Source of the DNA: [Clostridium] fimetarium
GTDB lineage: Bacteria; Bacillota; Clostridia; Lachnospirales; Lachnospiraceae
DNA length: 64,000 nt
Assembly: GCF_900111235.1 (NCBI RefSeq)
Contig: NZ_FOJI01000003.1
Location: 62,001 to 126,000, forward strand
Direction: 5' to 3'
This document shows, piece by piece, positions 36,501 through 48,029 of this stretch (positions are counted from its first letter, which is position 1; every line of letters starts with the position of its first letter). The translations under genes and the position numbers were made by a program. The notes under the pieces are model-generated. The model saw only the letters and a program-made list of their open reading frames with translations, did not search any database and was not told where the DNA came from.

Positions 36501-39500
36501 ATGTGAAGCTGAATTCCTGAATTGTAATACTGACTTCTAACCGCCCTCGCTCTCCTTGGGGTGTTAAGCAATTCAAAAATAAACTGCTCATAATCATTTA
36601 GTTCAATCCATGTGGTTCCAATTCGTACATCGATTTCTGATGCATCAAGATCTAAGGGTTGTACCTGTTCTAATGCTTTTGCATTTAGCTTAAATATTTC
36701 TGGATTTTCTTTCGCCATTGCTTTTGCAGTTCGAAGCTTATCCCTTACATTCCCTGACAAATATTCATCAGCCGTCTCCCATCCAGCATTGAGATTATTT
36801 ACATTATACCCAGTAGGATTCAGATAAATTAATCCAGTCAGCTCTTCTAACATAATGCTACGCTCTAACTCAACTTTTGTATTTACCGATAAAGTATCAC
36901 TTTCTGAAAACGAGTCCATAGCATTATCTATGCTTGGATGATAAATACTAAGCATAAAGGGAATATTTACTCCACCATATTCATTAACCGATACATTTAA
37001 AGCTTCTACTGGTGTTTCCACTCGAACTATCTCTACCTTTGCTTTAATAGTCTGCTTATAAAACATATCTGCTTTTTTTATATTTCCATCTTCGTCTATA
37101 ACCTCAAGGGAACATAATAACGGGTAATCAGCATCATCACGAAATGCCTTACGATTGCTTTGACTTGTAATGTAACCATATTTCTCCACAAAGGAATCAT
37201 AGATTTTATTCAGAAGTCTCTGTTGACTGACAAGTTCATCCTCACTGCAGCCCTCTGTCTGAAGTTCAATCAGATTTCTGGTTTCACTTCTGATCTCATT
37301 CATCATACGAATTCGTTCTTCCACAGCCTGCGATACCTCCCTTCGATACATCTGCGAATTTTCTCTGTAATATAGCTTTCCATCCAAAAATGTATAGGTA
37401 AAGTTTCTTACATCAGGATCTGCTGGAACAATATCTTCACTTACCTCTGATCCTTCCTCTAATCTCTCAAAATCAGTCATTTGCGCTGACATATGCTTGA
37501 TAACAAGATTCAATTCATCATACATATTGAAGTTTTCATCATCATTTACACATACAGTATAACGACTGTTATCTCCAAATCTTCCAGTATCATATTCCAT
37601 TCGTCCTAACATCATTTCAGGATGCTCTACAAAATAAGAATTAACAGCTATTCCATCATCTGTGTAACCAAGATGTAACCAGTCTGGTTCAACATCCAAC
37701 TTTCTCTCACGTTTCTGTAAAAATAAGATATCACTTGTTACTTCTGTTCCTGCATTTTCCTTAAAAGCAGTGTTAGGAAGTCTAACTGCACCGATTAGTT
37801 CTGCTCTTTCTACGAGATACTTTCTGACCGATGAATTACTCTTATCTAATGTTCCTTTTGTAGTTACAAATGCTACAATTCCACCCGGTCTTACCTGGTC
37901 AATTGCTTTTGCAAGGAAATAATCATGGATGCGGAAGTTATATTTATTATACTTTGGATCATATAGCTTATAATCACCAAATGGTACATTTCCAATTGCC
38001 ACATCAAAGAAGTTATCTGGATAAGTAGTCTTTTCAAAACCTGTGATAGAAATATTTGCAGTCTGATATAACTGCTTTGCTATTCTTCCAGAAATACCGT
38101 CCACTTCTACGCCATATAATTTGCATCCTTGCAAAGGAGTGGGAACACTTCCAAAGAAGTTTCCAACACCCATACTTGGTTCTAATACATTTCCACCGCG
38201 AAAACCGAACTGTAATAATGCCTGATGCATGCAGCTTGCTATCTCTGGCGAGGTATAAAAAGCATTATTAACCGTTGACCTAGCTGCTTCATATTCTTCT
38301 TTGCTAAGAAGTCCATTTAACTCTTCATACTCATTCCTCCACCCAGAATTTGTAGGATCAAAAGCTTCTGATACTCCACCCCAACCGACATAATATGATA
38401 AAGTGTTCTGTTCCTCTGCGCTAGCAAGTCTATTTTCTCTTTCAATCTTCTTTAATAATGTAATTGCTTCTACATTCCATTTATATCTGGTCTTGGCTCC
38501 ACCCTTTGGCAACTCCCATAGATTATAATGAAAGTTACATTTCTTTTCTGTCTTTGGATTAAGACTTGCAGTTCTTCTTTCAAAGTCCTGATACATCAGA
38601 TCTTTCCTGTCATATGGTGTATCCTTCCACATCTGATCAAAACTTCCCACTCTGTCATTGCTGACAAAGGTTCCTGCTTTGATCAGATACCCACAGACCT
38701 CATAAATCTGCTCAAAGGTAACATCTGTTTTATGTCGTTCTCCTAATGCATCTTTATAATTAACTGTAACACCCATCTGACTCTGGTCATATTCAACCAG
38801 ACCATACTCATTGTTGGCATAAGCCTGTGAATGTTCTTTACCACTATGATTTACCGTTCTAATTACAAAACTGATTTTATCCGGCGGGAGTAAGTTACTC
38901 TCATATACGTTCTTTAAAAATGGTTGAAAAGGCTTAATAGACGAACACTCTGTTACATAGATTTCAATGACATTACGAAGGTCGCTATCCATCTCTTCAA
39001 ACTGTTTCCGGCCTTCTGGAAACTGTGACTTTATAGTTTCTATAACACTTCCATCTGTATCAATCACATCTCCAGTAACATGTTGTGCTTCAAATTCTGT
39101 ATTTTCTGCTTCTATTTCTGCACCATATTCAGCCGTTGTAACTAATCTGTCTTCTTCTTCCAGTTCTTCATTGGTCATTTCTGTAAGATTGCCAAATGGT
39201 TCCTGCTCTGAAATATCTTCTGAAATATCTTCTTTCTCAAAAGACTCCTGTTCATCCGGAATAGCAAAGTCATCTAGTTTTTCATCCTCTATCTCTATAT
39301 TGCCAGAATCAACGACAGTATCTTCCCTGTCACCGTTCATAAACATTTCTTCAAGACTGATACGTTCTTCATAATACTCACCAGCCATGATTAAGGCTCC
39401 GATTTCAGATTCTACGACTGACCAGCTTAAATAGCCCTCTTTCTCACCTTCTTCATCTCTCCACTGAAATCTGAGTCCTTGCGATTTAAAGGAATCATAT

Positions 39501-40972
39501 CCGTGCAACCCGTAACCATCGATTGGCCAACCTGCACCACCAAGGCCATATTCCTTCTTGATTCGTTTGGCCCGTTCTGACGGTTCCATGATATTATGAA
39601 AAATATCATAGACACGATGCTTTCCACCTTCAAAGCCTGTGCCTCTTTTAATTACATCAATAATATAATCATGAGGAACAATTAGTTCTTTCTTTGGTGA
39701 CATATACGTGAATCGACCTAATTTCTTTTCAGAATTTACGGCATCAAAAAAGGAAGCCTGTTGGTACTCGGCCTCCTTACTTTTACCAAATGATTTAATG
39801 TCATCTAGTTCACTATTTAATTCTTCGTCTTGCGACTTATCTTCTAATGGAACTTGTAGACTACTTGATGAAGCACGATTTCTTCTGCTTCCATCTTCGC
39901 CTGTTCCCTTATCTTCCACATTTCCATTGTTGAATTCGGATCGTTCGGTTTGTGCTTTTCGAGGTAACCCTCCATCAACTGATCTAACAGCTGATTCGCT
40001 TCCTCTTCCACTTCCTTCATCTTCTCTGCTAGTTTTCCAAAGCGGTAAAGTGATTTGTACCGGATCTTCTCGCTCTCCTTGAGATAATTCATTGCCATTA
40101 TCCCGTATTTCCCCAGTTTTGTCAGGCTCACTTCCTGTTCTACTGGCACTGCCAGATTGGGATATAATAGTCCGTCCACTTCTTTGTAAGTTAATGTTAC
40201 TTCTGCCATTTTCGATACTCCTTTCATAATCCATGCGTCTAAAGTTACGATTTATTTCTCTAAGAACGCTACAGGAGACATCGCTAACAAGAGAACCAAG
40301 GCGGCAAACAATTTCCTCATCGGAAAATTTTACTATCTGACTAAAATCCTGTTCTTCGTTGGATAAGTCAAGTCCACATCTTGTTCCTACAGCATATATA
40401 ATACTTCTTTCTAACATATCACTTGCTGTAGGCTCTTGCGTATTATTATCTTCCTTAATCACACTCCCTGATAGCTGCTTAAGTTCGGTAATTCTTTCTT
40501 CGAATTCCTCTTTCATTATAACTCTGATCTCCGAAGATATAAAGTCCTTAAATAAACTTTCTAAATTTTCACGACTATCGTCACTGTTTTGTTCTATCTG
40601 CCCTTCGGTTATAAGCAAATCTACATATTGCTTTAGCTTTTCACCATCCAAATTCCATGTTAGATTCTGATTTCTACCACCAGTATCTGAAATATCAAAA
40701 ACATATCGCAAATGTGGTTTCAATGCCCTAGAAGGGAAGATGGCAATACCTTTGCTTCCACGATTTACATAACGATCAACCTTTTTCCATGTATCAAAAT
40801 CTGCTACTAAAGTCACATGTGGTCGCTGGGCATATACCATGAGAATATTATCAAATTCGTAACGATAAAGCTGACCTATCAATCTGCATACATCACGCCA
40901 TTTTGCTCCACTTGTTGTAACATCATTAATCATGTCATCGTAAAGATTTCTTACCTGATAATCTACGCTCAT
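33584..40972 (-). CDS. Giant helicase/DNA-methylase-like conjugation protein
   Basis: This single 2462-residue protein begins behind GAGGAGAAAAAA. The N-terminal ~130 residues resemble the ArdC-like ssDNA-binding domain ([20 protein letters not shown]). A class I N6-adenine methylase-like domain sits around residue 996 with AIGNVPFG, the position of the NPPY motif. A superfamily 2/SNF2-like helicase follows with Walker A VGAGKS near 1640, [10 protein letters not shown] near 1800 and REGRGIRQG near 2147. Such fusions are standard cargo of Tn1549-like and other clostridial conjugative elements and probably protect or process incoming DNA. The methylase motif has IGNVPFG rather than NPPY/F, so catalysis is uncertain. 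Frames are intact throughout. Confidence 0.88.
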   Translation of the reverse strand: MSVDYQVRNLYDDMINDVTTSGAKWRDVCRLIGQLYRYEFDNILMVYAQRPHVTLVADFDTWKKVDRYVNRGSKGIAIFPSRALKPHLRYVFDISDTGGRNQNLTWNLDGEKLKQYVDLLITEGQIEQNSDDSRENLESLFKDFISSEIRVIMKEEFEERITELKQLSGSVIKEDNNTQEPTASDMLERSIIYAVGTRCGLDLSNEEQDFSQIVKFSDEEIVCRLGSLVSDVSCSVLREINRNFRRMDYERSIENGRSNINLQRSGRTIISQSGSASRTGSEPDKTGEIRDNGNELSQGEREDPVQITLPLWKTSREDEGSGRGSESAVRSVDGGLPRKAQTERSEFNNGNVEDKGTGEDGSRRNRASSSSLQVPLEDKSQDEELNSELDDIKSFGKSKEAEYQQASFFDAVNSEKKLGRFTYMSPKKELIVPHDYIIDVIKRGTGFEGGKHRVYDIFHNIMEPSERAKRIKKEYGLGGAGWPIDGYGLHGYDSFKSQGLRFQWRDEEGEKEGYLSWSVVESEIGALIMAGEYYEERISLEEMFMNGDREDTVVDSGNIEIEDEKLDDFAIPDEQESFEKEDISEDISEQEPFGNLTEMTNEELEEEDRLVTTAEYGAEIEAENTEFEAQHVTGDVIDTDGSVIETIKSQFPEGRKQFEEMDSDLRNVIEIYVTECSSIKPFQPFLKNVYESNLLPPDKISFVIRTVNHSGKEHSQAYANNEYGLVEYDQSQMGVTVNYKDALGERHKTDVTFEQIYEVCGYLIKAGTFVSNDRVGSFDQMWKDTPYDRKDLMYQDFERRTASLNPKTEKKCNFHYNLWELPKGGAKTRYKWNVEAITLLKKIERENRLASAEEQNTLSYYVGWGGVSEAFDPTNSGWRNEYEELNGLLSKEEYEAARSTVNNAFYTSPEIASCMHQALLQFGFRGGNVLEPSMGVGNFFGSVPTPLQGCKLYGVEVDGISGRIAKQLYQTANISITGFEKTTYPDNFFDVAIGNVPFGDYKLYDPKYNKYNFRIHDYFLAKAIDQVRPGGIVAFVTTKGTLDKSNSSVRKYLVERAELIGAVRLPNTAFKENAGTEVTSDILFLQKRERKLDVEPDWLHLGYTDDGIAVNSYFVEHPEMMLGRMEYDTGRFGDNSRYTVCVNDDENFNMYDELNLVIKHMSAQMTDFERLEEGSEVSEDIVPADPDVRNFTYTFLDGKLYYRENSQMYRREVSQAVEERIRMMNEIRSETRNLIELQTEGCSEDELVSQQRLLNKIYDSFVEKYGYITSQSNRKAFRDDADYPLLCSLEVIDEDGNIKKADMFYKQTIKAKVEIVRVETPVEALNVSVNEYGGVNIPFMLSIYHPSIDNAMDSFSESDTLSVNTKVELERSIMLEELTGLIYLNPTGYNVNNLNAGWETADEYLSGNVRDKLRTAKAMAKENPEIFKLNAKALEQVQPLDLDASEIDVRIGTTWIELNDYEQFIFELLNTPRRARAVRSQYYNSGIQLHMNKVSMEWFIENKSMDKHSIAATKTFGTGREDAYSIFEDTLNLKTVTIKDRVDDGDGKYHYVVNKNETMLAREKQNQMKEAFKEWIFKDPNRRTKYVDYYNEIFNNIRLREYDGSHLQFPGMNPEIELKPHQLNAVARILMGGNTLLAHCVGAGKSFEMMAACMEQKRLGLANKTVMVVPKTLIGQTASEFLRLYPSANILVATERDFEKNRRKQFISRIATGDYDSIIMSHSQFEKIPISPERRERMLNQKVEELVDAIDSMKLQNGERWTVKQMESQKKKLEDQIRELSDESRKDNLINFEELGIDSVMVDEAHNFKNLAIFSKMNNVSGISSSGAKKSTDMQLKCQYINEISGGRGIVFATGTPISNTMCEMYVMQQYLQKDALEQMGIYHFDSWATNFGEVTTALELTVEGSGFRFKSRFNKFTNLPELMNIFRECADVQTADMLDLDVPTLRECKYNIVESEPDWYVKQVMEDFVVRAERIRNGGVDPSEDNFLKITHEARLLGTDARLLDADSPNNPDGKLNKVVDNVVYEYMKAIKEEKIGCQLVFSDIGTPKSAWSPEGQPGEFDIYNYVKTELVRRGIPADEIAFIHDAKSDAQRDVLLKAMRTGKKKILIGSTDKCGTGVNVQTHLVAMHHIDCPWKPSCIEQREGRGIRQGNENKEVAIYRYVTKGTFDAYSWSLVENKQRFISQVMTSKSVSRTCEDIDEATLSYAEIKAVATGNPLIREKMKLDNDVQRLKLLKSSYDSQKYSLQDNYMVRFPKLIKAAEEKLVCVRDDIKARDKELISNPDFVIKVGVATFTERVDGGTAMLEAISKCKTGNTYPIGSYHGFDLLVEKNFMGINYMVLRGTTEYKAELSTSPVGNMVKIENTFNNLQENEDFLVKKIDQYQRDMESSKSEYEKPFQYEAELKEKLTRQYELNAELDLENGKVEDVDLNGVEDKSSDLSEINVAERGNSYQTEWENKSR

Positions 40973-40992
40973 TTTTTTCTCCTCACTTCAAA

Positions 40993-41421
40993 TTAGATAT
41001 TTTTTCTTCCTAAAAAGTTTCCTTCCACATTCATCAAAGTACAATATTCTTCATACTCTTCTTCATCCAAATACGATTTAACAATTTCGATTGGGTTTAA
41101 AACTCCAATCGTTGAAGCAAAACAATTCTTTGATCTCACCAGATTTTCAAGCAACCTAGCTGCAAGAGCAATATATTTAAGTGCAGCAAAGTAATCAGTA
41201 AAATCACTGCAATCATTTTCTACTATTGCTTTCTTCTGATTTAATTTCATTCCAAGTCTATACTGAAGCTGTATAAAATCATCATTTGTAAGTTGCACAC
41301 TTTGTGCCATCCTTCCACTTTTGCTCCACTGATTATTTAATTCTTCAAAAACCAAATTCCAGTCTGCCTCTATTGATACAACAATCTTTTCTTTACCTAT
41401 TACTTTTTTTATATTTTCCAT
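40993..41421 (-). CDS. Unknown 142-residue conjugative-element protein
   Basis: The ATG at 41421 is preferred over 41433 because AAGGATGG lies at proper distance. The product is soluble and helical (FIQLQYRLGMKLNQKKAI, YFAALKYIALAARLLENLV) and ends in an acidic patch (YLDEEEYEEYC). Family not recognised. It lies 20 bases upstream of the giant helicase gene on the same strand and is presumably co-transcribed with it. Confidence 0.6.
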   Translation of the reverse strand: MENIKKVIGKEKIVVSIEADWNLVFEELNNQWSKSGRMAQSVQLTNDDFIQLQYRLGMKLNQKKAIVENDCSDFTDYFAALKYIALAARLLENLVRSKNCFASTIGVLNPIEIVKSYLDEEEYEEYCTLMNVEGNFLGRKNI

Positions 41422-41563
41422 GATTTCTACCATCCTTTTTTATTTTCATTTTTCTTTTATTTGTGGATCTAATGCCAATGCAAAAGTGCATTTATGTCTG
41501 TTTCCTTGCATTTTTCTGTTACTAAAATCATTTCATTCGGTTTCATCCTATAGCGCTTCACAA

Positions 41564-41597
41564 AAAGAAGAGACAAAGCTATACCGGCCTCGTCTCT
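41564..41597 (-). terminator. Hairpin downstream of the NlpC/P60 gene
   Basis: The arms AGAGAC and GTCTCT flank a GC-rich loop 25 bases past the hydrolase stop. CTTTTTG follows on the minus strand. Probably a partial terminator inside the operon. Confidence 0.5.
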
Positions 41598-41621
41598 ATT
41601 TTCACAATATTTATTTATTTT

Positions 41622-43496
41622 TTATGGTCTTGCAACCATGACAATACTACCTGTACTAACATCTTTGTAAACAACACCAACAGATTCATTCAATGCCTCT
41701 ACTGTCTTACCATTACCTACATAAATTGCAACATGACTAATATTTTTATAACGTCCATTACTTAAGTAGCTGTAGAAAACCAAATCTCCCGGTTGCATTT
41801 GATCAGCAGAAACCGTTTTCCCGTCTTCATCTAGTCCCTGCCCTTCAGCTGCGGCTGATGTTGCTCCACCAAAACTAATTTCAACTCCTGCTGCCTTCCA
41901 TGAATAGTAGGCAAGTGAGCTACAATCATAATAATTACCAGTATCTCTATAATCCTGACTATATGGATAACCTACTTTCGATAATACAAAACTACAGGTG
42001 GCTTTGGCTTTTGCATCAGTAATTCCACTGACCATTGTCTCAATCTGTGTCTGTGAAAGTACTGAAACTGCATTACTACCTTCATTACCTCCAGCCCCAC
42101 TGCCTCCGGTGTATCCAATCCGTGCCAGATCTTCCGGACTCATCATAGCCTCTAACATCTTGATTTCATCTACTGAAAAATTATACTGCGTTTCCATTTT
42201 CCTAAAGGTTTTTAAAGTGATATTTACATATAGAACAGTCTTTGTAGACGTTGTCCCATCATCATTTTCAATAGTTTCAGTTCCTGTCGTTGTTGTATAG
42301 GAGCACATATCATCAAATACACCCTTTAACCTCTCCTTTGAAGTATCCTTCATAACTGTGGCAGTGTCACCACCCCCGAACTTCACCATGTAAACGCACA
42401 TGATATCGTAGTAATTGCTCGGCACTGCATTAGAGCCTTCATAATCCACGTAAACAATAGTTCCTGTATCGTATCCGGTATGGTCATTTGCGAATGTACT
42501 TGTATCACGATTAAATTCTGCCACATACTGGCTTGTCACTGTCATAACTGTATCTCCATCACTAAGCGGCGGGAAAAAAATTGCAAAAGGAGAATTGTAA
42601 ATAACTGCTACCACAAGAATTACTGGAATACATACGATTGCCATCAACAAAAAAACAGCCAGTAAAGCAGGAAGAGCGACCGCTACAATCTTTTTCATTA
42701 CTAAGCTGCCTCTTTTTAAAATCAAATCCTTTACCATCTTTCCAATACTATCCGTCTGATCATCCTTGGACTTCATCTTATCCATAAAGAACATGATCTT
42801 ACGGTTTCTGTTGGTTCGCTTTACATCACCTTTGTCCATCTTCCAGCCAACTGCCTTACCTGCTGCGACTCCAATTAACAGTCCTGCCGGACCTGTTGCC
42901 GTAGTACCTGCAACCGTTCCAGCCAGATGAACACTTACCTTTGCTGTCTCTTTTGCCACGACTTTTGAAGTCTTTTTAGTTGTTTCCTTTACAACTTTCT
43001 TAGTTGTATTAGCAGCTGTTTTCTTAATACCACGTTTGGCAAGTTTCTTTCCTGCTTCTACCTTCTTAATCTTTCGTTTTCTCTCTGCCATTATCTTCTG
43101 TCTGAAAAGTTCACTGCCCTTTCTGACTGCATCTCTTCCCGGCTTTGACAATGTTGCAGTAATCAGAGCACTCTGCCTAACTTCTTCGTCTCCTTCCATT
43201 TGATTGGTAGCAGCGCTGGCTCCTGCAACAGCAGCTAGCTTAATTAAAGAATTATTCACCTTAATGGATTTCTTGGATTCCTTTATGTTTCTTCTGCTAC
43301 TCTTACGATATCTCTCCTTTCCAGATTTCTTAACCTCTGCCTGATTTATCTGACCGTCTTTTATCTTAGGAGAATGATCTACGATATCAAAATTTTGTCC
43401 TTCAAGTGCAGCATCTTTCATTTGATGAACATGTAACTTAGTATCTGCTTTGGTATGGATAACCATTGGCTTTTCATCAACTTTTTTTATTTTCAA
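41622..43496 (-). CDS. Conjugation cell-wall hydrolase, NlpC/P60 type, membrane anchored
   Basis: Translation appears to begin at TTG 43496 behind AGAAGG. The N-terminal ~200 residues are lysine-rich and cytoplasmic. One membrane segment spans about 268-295 (VALPALLAVFLLMAIVCIPV). The C-terminal ~120 residues are an NlpC/P60 domain with cysteine near 524 (YYDCSSLAYYSW) and histidine near 587 (ISHVAIYVG). This is the VirB1-like wall hydrolase (Tn916 Orf14/TcpG type) that opens peptidoglycan for the transfer channel. The middle extracellular part (about 300-490) has no lysozyme motif I can identify. It lies downstream of the VirB4 and cargo genes. Confidence 0.85.
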   Translation of the reverse strand: MKIKKVDEKPMVIHTKADTKLHVHQMKDAALEGQNFDIVDHSPKIKDGQINQAEVKKSGKERYRKSSRRNIKESKKSIKVNNSLIKLAAVAGASAATNQMEGDEEVRQSALITATLSKPGRDAVRKGSELFRQKIMAERKRKIKKVEAGKKLAKRGIKKTAANTTKKVVKETTKKTSKVVAKETAKVSVHLAGTVAGTTATGPAGLLIGVAAGKAVGWKMDKGDVKRTNRNRKIMFFMDKMKSKDDQTDSIGKMVKDLILKRGSLVMKKIVAVALPALLAVFLLMAIVCIPVILVVAVIYNSPFAIFFPPLSDGDTVMTVTSQYVAEFNRDTSTFANDHTGYDTGTIVYVDYEGSNAVPSNYYDIMCVYMVKFGGGDTATVMKDTSKERLKGVFDDMCSYTTTTGTETIENDDGTTSTKTVLYVNITLKTFRKMETQYNFSVDEIKMLEAMMSPEDLARIGYTGGSGAGGNEGSNAVSVLSQTQIETMVSGITDAKAKATCSFVLSKVGYPYSQDYRDTGNYYDCSSLAYYSWKAAGVEISFGGATSAAAEGQGLDEDGKTVSADQMQPGDLVFYSYLSNGRYKNISHVAIYVGNGKTVEALNESVGVVYKDVSTGSIVMVARP

Positions 43497-43705
43497 ATTT
43501 ATACCTTCTTTCTATAAACGAAAAAGAACATCCAAGTTTATGGCTTGAATGTTCCTCTACAAATAATATTCAATTTATCTCAACTATGATATGTTTAATC
43601 CTTTCTAAACACTCTATTATATCTATTTGCAAGTCTTTTTGATAACGTTCTGTTTTCCTCTAATTTCCTTTACTAAACAAAATGAAATTTCAAGATAATC
43701 CAATA

Positions 43706-45391
43706 TCATTTCCTACAATATGGACATTTAGTTTTTCTCAATGTCCTCTTATTAATCATTGCTTTCCACTCATGACCATTCTTACATTCCCACCATACAA
43801 TTTTATTACTTCCTTTACTGACACTAGTCGGATAAAGATTTTCATTTTTTTTATAATTCCATTCTAAGGCTATATCTGGAAAAAGAGATGCTAAATCATT
43901 AAATCCTACCATCACTTTTTTACCTGAACAATATGGGCAATTCCGTCCATCTTCCCTTTTCTTAATACTCGCTTCCCACTCATGACCATAATCGCATCTC
44001 CACCATACTTTTGTTACACTACGGTACATAATATTTTCTGGCAAAAGGTCATTATTTTTTTCATAGTTCCATTGTTCAGCTAATTTGGGATTGACAGTGA
44101 CTAAGTCATTAAAGCCTTTCCAAATTGCTTGATTAGAACAGTAAGGACAACCTGTAGGTGCTTTTTCATTAGTTCTATGACTTATAGCTGTTTTCCAGCT
44201 ATGCCCATATTCACATTTCCACCATACTTTCTTTTTACTTCCTCTGTAGAACATGGCAGGCTTTAATCCATCATTTTTTACATAATCCCATTCGTCTAAT
44301 ATACTGGTATCAAATAAACCCTTTAATTTGTTGTCAATATTCAAATATTGGAGCATAATTTTATCTTGGTCACGTTCAGTATTAATTTCTAAGTTAATTT
44401 CCTTTGTAAAATACATCTCTAACAACTCAAATAAATATATCAATACCGCATCTAAACCCTTGCTTCTATCAGCTATTACCCTATAAATATAATCAGTCTG
44501 CTGTTCTTCTGGAACATTTCTTACCTCTTTAATATGGATTAACCGAATACCTTGTATTTTACAGAAACTATTCTTTCTGCTTTCTCTTTCATGTGCTTTA
44601 TATCCCTCGTGGTATAGAAGCCCGTCATACTCAATTCCAATGTGATATTTACTAATATAAATATCTAGTTCCATTCCATTTTCAAGCTTTACTCTATTCT
44701 CAACTCCAGCAAAACATTGCTTTGCATAATAGTATACCGCTTGTTCTGGGAACGATGTTCTTAACTCAGAAGAGCAAATTGGACACCCGGATTTTTGTGT
44801 CACCCTCCTATTAGGCGGAACGTTCCAACTGTGGCCATATTCACAACGCCAAAACACTTTTTTCCCACTACTTACACATATTTCAGTTGGTTTCAAAGTA
44901 CCATTTTTTACATAATCCCAACTATGCGCAATTTCTGGTGCCATTGTTGCTAAATCATTTATTCCTATAATTACTTTCTGCCCTGCACAATATGGACAAC
45001 CATTTCCTCTCGAACGACTATCAATTGTTGCTTCCCATTCATGACCCACTCTACATTTCCACCATATTTTTTTCCCACTGTGCGACATAAATTGTTCAGG
45101 CTTCTTCTCATCATTTTTGTTATAATTCCATTCAGAAGTCAGCTTGGGATTTAAAGTAACTAAATCATTCACTCTTACAATTGCTTTTTTGCCAGCACAG
45201 TATGGGCATCCGTTTCCACGCACTCTATCCGATATCCGTGCTTCCCACTCATGATTTTCCTTGCAGATCCACCATACTTTTTTACCAGATGCCACAGAAA
45301 ATTCTTCAGGTGTAGTATCATTTTTATTATAATTCCATTCTTTACACAATTTAGGATATTGTAAATATAAACTTCTTTCATTCTCTATCAA
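43706..45391 (-). CDS. Zinc-ribbon array fused to PD-(D/E)XK-like nuclease core
   Basis: The 561-residue protein has six modules of about 65 residues, each with W(N/D)Y-x-KN, (K/V)WW-x-C-x3-H-(E/S)W and GCPYC. This is the probable zinc-ribbon pattern of DUF4379-type proteins. Three modules precede and three follow a central domain (about residues 205-300). That domain has FPEQAVYYYAKQCF, NGMELDIYISKYHIGIEYDG and CKIQGIRLIHIKE, the E…D…E-x-D layout of very-short-patch/DUF559-like PD-(D/E)XK nucleases. Translation starts at TTG 45391 behind AAGGGG. It is inserted between the VirB4 and NlpC/P60 genes and is probably cargo acting on DNA. Such proteins appear sporadically in bacteria, but their function is unknown. 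Confidence 0.75.
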   Translation of the reverse strand: MIENERSLYLQYPKLCKEWNYNKNDTTPEEFSVASGKKVWWICKENHEWEARISDRVRGNGCPYCAGKKAIVRVNDLVTLNPKLTSEWNYNKNDEKKPEQFMSHSGKKIWWKCRVGHEWEATIDSRSRGNGCPYCAGQKVIIGINDLATMAPEIAHSWDYVKNGTLKPTEICVSSGKKVFWRCEYGHSWNVPPNRRVTQKSGCPICSSELRTSFPEQAVYYYAKQCFAGVENRVKLENGMELDIYISKYHIGIEYDGLLYHEGYKAHERESRKNSFCKIQGIRLIHIKEVRNVPEEQQTDYIYRVIADRSKGLDAVLIYLFELLEMYFTKEINLEINTERDQDKIMLQYLNIDNKLKGLFDTSILDEWDYVKNDGLKPAMFYRGSKKKVWWKCEYGHSWKTAISHRTNEKAPTGCPYCSNQAIWKGFNDLVTVNPKLAEQWNYEKNNDLLPENIMYRSVTKVWWRCDYGHEWEASIKKREDGRNCPYCSGKKVMVGFNDLASLFPDIALEWNYKKNENLYPTSVSKGSNKIVWWECKNGHEWKAMINKRTLRKTKCPYCRK

Positions 45392-45420
45392 AATTATCCC
45401 CTTTGGTTCAACTTCATAAT

Positions 45421-45448
45421 TGCTGAAGATGACTTAACATCTTCAGCA
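45421..45448. terminator. Perfect hairpin in front of the zinc-ribbon gene
   Basis: The arms TGCTGAAGATG and CATCTTCAGCA are perfect around ACTTAA. It lies in the 94-base gap between the VirB4 and zinc-ribbon genes and has no U-tract on the minus strand. It may stabilise the mRNA end or attenuate transcription into the cargo gene. Confidence 0.45.
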
Positions 45449-45484
45449 TCTACTAATAATATTATACTATTATTTTACTTTTCT

Positions 45485-47890
45485 TCAATCAATATATTGT
45501 TTATTCATATCTTGCATCTCCAAAGCTTCTTTTTTCGCCTTCTCTTCTGCAATCTTCTCATGAAGATTAGTATTATACAACTTATAAAGGTCTGTATCCT
45601 TACTAATAGTATTATCAAACGGAATCACAACACTACCACATTTAATAATCCCCATACCGCTTGACGAATTAGTTACAAATCGAAGCTGTGCATCATATAC
45701 TCCGATTACCTCCGCTAACTTAGAACTATCTGTATTCGCCTGTTTTAGTAATGCTACAAACTCAGAGTTAGCAAGCATTGTAGTTGCCACATAGTTCTGT
45801 AACAGATCCACGACATTCTGCGTAATTCCAGTACAAAGACCACCCTGCTTTCTTACCTTTTTCCATAACTGCTGCAAATACTTAGCAGAATACTCACGAT
45901 TTAAGAGCACATGGAATTCATCTAAATACAACCACGTTGCCTTTCCCTTCTTCGCATTTTCTGAAATACGGTTCTGAATGTTCTCCATCATTACAAGCAT
46001 TGTAATAGGTGAAAGTTCTGCACCTAAATCACGAATACCAAAGACAATAAAGCGGTTTTCGATATCAACATTTGTCTGGTGATTGAAGATATTCAAGGAA
46101 CCATTTACAAACAATTCCAGTGATAAAGCAATATCTTTTGCTTCTATTTCAGACTGTAAAGACAAAATATCATAAAAGTCTGTCATAATCGGGATATACT
46201 TTTCTTTTGATTTTGCAATATCCAGATACATTTTTCGGATGCAACGGTCAATGATTGATTTCTGTCTGGAATTTAAACTGTCTCCCATACACTGTTCACA
46301 TAGTCCCAACATAAACTCACCCTTATCTCTAATCCATCCCTTTGTATCATTGATATCCAAATTCCATACATCCATATCAAGCGGATTTACATAATTATCT
46401 GTATACGTAGACATATTAACGACTACTCCATGAAATGTCTTTGCAATGTCAAAATATTCATTCATCGGATCCACGCAGATAATATCATCATCTGTATTTA
46501 AAAATACATTTCCCATTTCCTGCTTTGCAAAGAATGACTTACCTGAACCTGGTACACCAAAGATAAATCCGTTACCATTAATCAGCTTCTTACGATTTCC
46601 CACATTAATATTTTTAGATACCTGATTAATCCCATAATAATTACCTCCAATGTCCTTTAACTCTTGCACATTAAAAGGCATCAAAACTGCAAGACTCTGC
46701 GTAAGCATAGTTCTCATTGTTTCCACCTGCCTTACTCCGATTGGCAATGCAGTATTTAATGCCTCTCTCTGTTTCAGATAATGAACGTCTATGATAACAG
46801 AATTTCTTTTACCAATGGTTTGAACTGTTTCACAGACACTTTCTAACTCTTTCTTGGAATCAGCCATCACAATGATTGTCACTGCTACATAGAACAGGCA
46901 CTGATCGTTTTCACGAACATCATCCATAATTTCTTCTATTTCTTTCTTTTCCGTTCTCTTAGCATAAGAGATTTCTGTTGAAAAATCATTATTCTTATTA
47001 CGGACTCTCTGCTGTTTGATGATATCCGATTCAATTCCAAGATATTTTTTCTGTAATGTCTTTGTTGTAAGGTCTTTTGGTATCGGTACCACATCAATAC
47101 TGGTGATGGAATGAACCGGAAGGCTGGTAATCTCATTTAAGAACCGATCGGATAAACTACTTGGATACTTCTTAATAAATAAAGCTCTGCAAAACTTACT
47201 CTCATCTTCAAAATGATCTGGAAAGTACTTCATCATTCCGTTGCAAAGGTCATTTGTAAAATCTGTTCCAACTTTTTTAGAATCTTTAATGTCAAATTCA
47301 AACTCTCCTTCATTTCCAAGATGGTAATAATCATAAAGCACTTTCAATTTTTCATTACCTGTTAAAGGAACAATGTCAGTACCTAATTCATTAAATGCTT
47401 TGTGAAGTGTTGCTTCTAATGTTGCAAACTGTGCTCTTGCTTCCTCAAAGTTCTTACGTTCAATGGTAAGTGTTAAATATCGTTCCTGCTCTATACCCTG
47501 TCTTCCTTCCTGGATCTTATCTTCAATTATGTCATTGTAAATTTTTCGGAAGTGGTCAAATTCATCTTCTTTGTACTGCAAAAGCACATGTTCCCTCAAA
47601 TCAATCATATTCTTATTTTTATTGTTAACTGTGATTTTAAAGTTACAATCCAATGAATTTAAGAACTTGCAGTACCTTTCAAAGATATCCATCTGCTCAT
47701 CTTCATTGGTTGTCGTATAGTTAATATCACAAAAACGGTAGCTCTTGGCATAATAATTCTTTGATACTTCAAAAATACCATTTTCTGCTACCGCCATGAT
47801 TTCAATGGTCTGCTGAATAGATTTTGGAGTACGGTAAAGCGGTTCACTTGCTTTCTTTAACTCCTTAAATCCGTTGTTAAATATACCCAT
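45485..47890 (-). CDS. VirB4-family conjugation ATPase
   Basis: The ATG at 47890 (MGIFNNGFKE) behind GAGAGGAAACAG is the likely start. The ~801-residue product has Walker A GVPGSGKSFFAK near residue 448, Walker B TWLYLDEFHVLL, and ICVDPMNEYFDI. These are characteristic of TraE/VirB4 ATPases that energise type IV secretion. The N-terminal half (about 1-430) is the usual CagE/VirB4 N-domain. Neighbours PrgI upstream and a VirB1-like hydrolase downstream confirm its role in the transfer channel. Confidence 0.92.
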   Translation of the reverse strand: MGIFNNGFKELKKASEPLYRTPKSIQQTIEIMAVAENGIFEVSKNYYAKSYRFCDINYTTTNEDEQMDIFERYCKFLNSLDCNFKITVNNKNKNMIDLREHVLLQYKEDEFDHFRKIYNDIIEDKIQEGRQGIEQERYLTLTIERKNFEEARAQFATLEATLHKAFNELGTDIVPLTGNEKLKVLYDYYHLGNEGEFEFDIKDSKKVGTDFTNDLCNGMMKYFPDHFEDESKFCRALFIKKYPSSLSDRFLNEITSLPVHSITSIDVVPIPKDLTTKTLQKKYLGIESDIIKQQRVRNKNNDFSTEISYAKRTEKKEIEEIMDDVRENDQCLFYVAVTIIVMADSKKELESVCETVQTIGKRNSVIIDVHYLKQREALNTALPIGVRQVETMRTMLTQSLAVLMPFNVQELKDIGGNYYGINQVSKNINVGNRKKLINGNGFIFGVPGSGKSFFAKQEMGNVFLNTDDDIICVDPMNEYFDIAKTFHGVVVNMSTYTDNYVNPLDMDVWNLDINDTKGWIRDKGEFMLGLCEQCMGDSLNSRQKSIIDRCIRKMYLDIAKSKEKYIPIMTDFYDILSLQSEIEAKDIALSLELFVNGSLNIFNHQTNVDIENRFIVFGIRDLGAELSPITMLVMMENIQNRISENAKKGKATWLYLDEFHVLLNREYSAKYLQQLWKKVRKQGGLCTGITQNVVDLLQNYVATTMLANSEFVALLKQANTDSSKLAEVIGVYDAQLRFVTNSSSGMGIIKCGSVVIPFDNTISKDTDLYKLYNTNLHEKIAEEKAKKEALEMQDMNKQYID

Positions 47891-48029
47891 CTGTTTCCTC
47901 TCTTTCTGACACTCGAATCTCCATTCGCATTGCCCGCTAATCACATCAGCCGGAAACAATCCCGGCCAATGCCTGAATTGTTCCGACCCGCTAAGAGGTC
48001 AAACAATATTTTCGTGTTACTTTTTTCTC

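Noticed and set aside
39844-40227. 127-codon minus-strand frame inside the giant helicase gene ([19 protein letters not shown] …)
   Set aside because: It reads protein-like and resembles a TnpV-type short protein, but lies in another frame within an intact, longer gene on the same strand. It is worth noting that it could be an overlapping gene, yet I cannot support it over the main frame.
40993-41421. Toxin-antitoxin pairing of this gene with a neighbour
   Set aside because: No toxin or antitoxin motif and no partner of suitable size next to it.
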